In this document: piece after piece, positions 54,565 through 54,711 of the stretch
Numbering within the stretch: position 1 is the first letter of the stretch
Layout of the letters: each line of letters starts with the position of its first letter
Origin: Fulvimonas soli
GTDB lineage: Bacteria > Pseudomonadota > Gammaproteobacteria > Xanthomonadales > Rhodanobacteraceae
NCBI RefSeq assembly: GCF_003148905.1
Contig: NZ_QGHC01000016.1
Location: 1-54,711, forward strand
Direction of reading: 5' to 3'
DNA length: 54,711 bases
Position numbers and translations under genes: made by a program
Notes under the pieces: model-generated
What the model saw: only the letters and a program-made list of their open reading frames with translations
Told to the model about the DNA's origin: nothing
Databases searched by the model: none

Positions 54565-54711
54565 ATGGCCGCACAGACTTCGATGCTGCATATCCGAGTG
54601 GACGACAAGCTCAAGGCCGATGCCGCCGAGAAGCTCGCCGGGGTCGGCCTCACCGTTTCGGACGCCGTGCGCATCCTGCTGACCCGTGTGGTCAAGGAAG
54701 GCGCGCTGCCG
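54565..54711 (+). CDS. RelB/DinJ family antitoxin, partial at the window end
   Basis: 49 codons up to the window edge, preceded by AGGAG. The ribbon-helix-helix start (SMLHIRVDDKLKADAAEKLAGVGLTVSDAVRILLTRVV) is that of RelB/DinJ antitoxins, which bind DNA as dimers and neutralise a YafQ/RelE toxin usually encoded next. The remainder and any toxin are outside the window. Confidence 0.85.
   Translation, partial: MAAQTSMLHIRVDDKLKADAAEKLAGVGLTVSDAVRILLTRVVKEGALP

Larger units (their letters stand above)
38688..54711. mobile_element. Right end of an ICEclc/PAGI-2-like integrative and conjugative element (continues past the window)
   Basis: From a tRNA-Gly 3'-end repeat at 38688-38705 to the window edge, gene content changes from housekeeping to cargo and ICE core. 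Cargo: AbiEi, Wadjet, HipBA. Core, in ICEclc-like order from the attR side: a conserved ICE gene, alpA, parA, a shi-like gene, parB, DUF2857 and an STY4528-type replication gene. The base composition is lower in GC than the chromosome, most visibly at 38710-38930 and 48070-48130. The integrase and conjugation genes would lie beyond the window. Confidence 0.88.

Noticed and set aside
1-54711. CRISPR array or rRNA genes
   Set aside because: No regularly spaced direct repeats with unique spacers and no rRNA-like segments were seen.
38688-54711. Insertion sequences within the ICE end
   Set aside because: No transposase-like ORF and no terminal inverted repeats with target duplications were seen in this part.

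Overview
The window looks like a high-GC gammaproteobacterium of the Xanthomonadales (Lysobacterales) type, for example Luteimonas, Lysobacter or a relative. The reasons are the dense GC-rich coding, a roughly 275-residue MetF, many TonB-dependent receptors, a ccoNOQP-ccoGHIS cluster, SapC, RimK/RimB and an SAH riboswitch in front of ahcY. The genus cannot be told from this window alone. Positions 1 to about 38687 are ordinary chromosome. Positions 38688 to the right edge are one end of an integrative and conjugative element (ICE) of the ICEclc/PAGI-2/SPI-7 kind.

Chromosomal part. 93-2619 holds an RHS/IPT surface protein and a di-haem peroxidase, divergently transcribed. 2888-7909 is a probable copper-acquisition locus: a DUF2946 protein and two TonB-dependent receptors. 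The second receptor is OprC-like and keeps the Cys-x3-Met and His-x-Met copper ligands. 7994-11225 carries small housekeeping genes (GNAT, GFA, SapC, HNH, iron-permease family). 11366-14517 has dxs, a TonB-receptor remnant and prmC; next to prmC is an unrecognised 1374-residue membrane protein. 18744-23249 is the divergent ppc/ahcY pair. ppc has a REP-type inverted pair inserted in frame, and ahcY sits behind an SAH riboswitch. 23449-32240 is a complete, tightly overlapped cbb3 oxidase operon with its assembly genes, transcribed leftward from an FNR/Anr-type box. 32438-34835 is metF, a DUF4124 gene and ilvE. 35023-36985 is a two-component system and 37328-38649 is a rimK/rimB pair.

Mobile part. 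An 18-bp copy of a tRNA-Gly 3' end at 38688-38705 marks the element/chromosome junction (attR). Inside it, in order, lie an AbiEi antitoxin without its toxin, a complete type I Wadjet system (jetABCD, 39638-46395) and a HipBA pair. A 650-base gene-free stretch follows, then the ICE stability and replication module: a conserved ICE gene, alpA, parA, a HicA-like shi-type gene, parB, DUF2857 and an STY4528-type replication gene. A RelB/DinJ antitoxin runs off the right edge.

The most notable non-gene signals are the attR copy, a cluster of 22-bp-phased iteron-like repeats with a perfect DnaA box and an AT-rich tract buried inside the STY4528-type gene (a candidate replication origin of the ICE), the REP pair inside ppc, and the SAH riboswitch. 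Of the named systems, none is new as a family. The least explained items are the candidate origin, the giant membrane protein, and a defence cargo placed directly at the ICE end.
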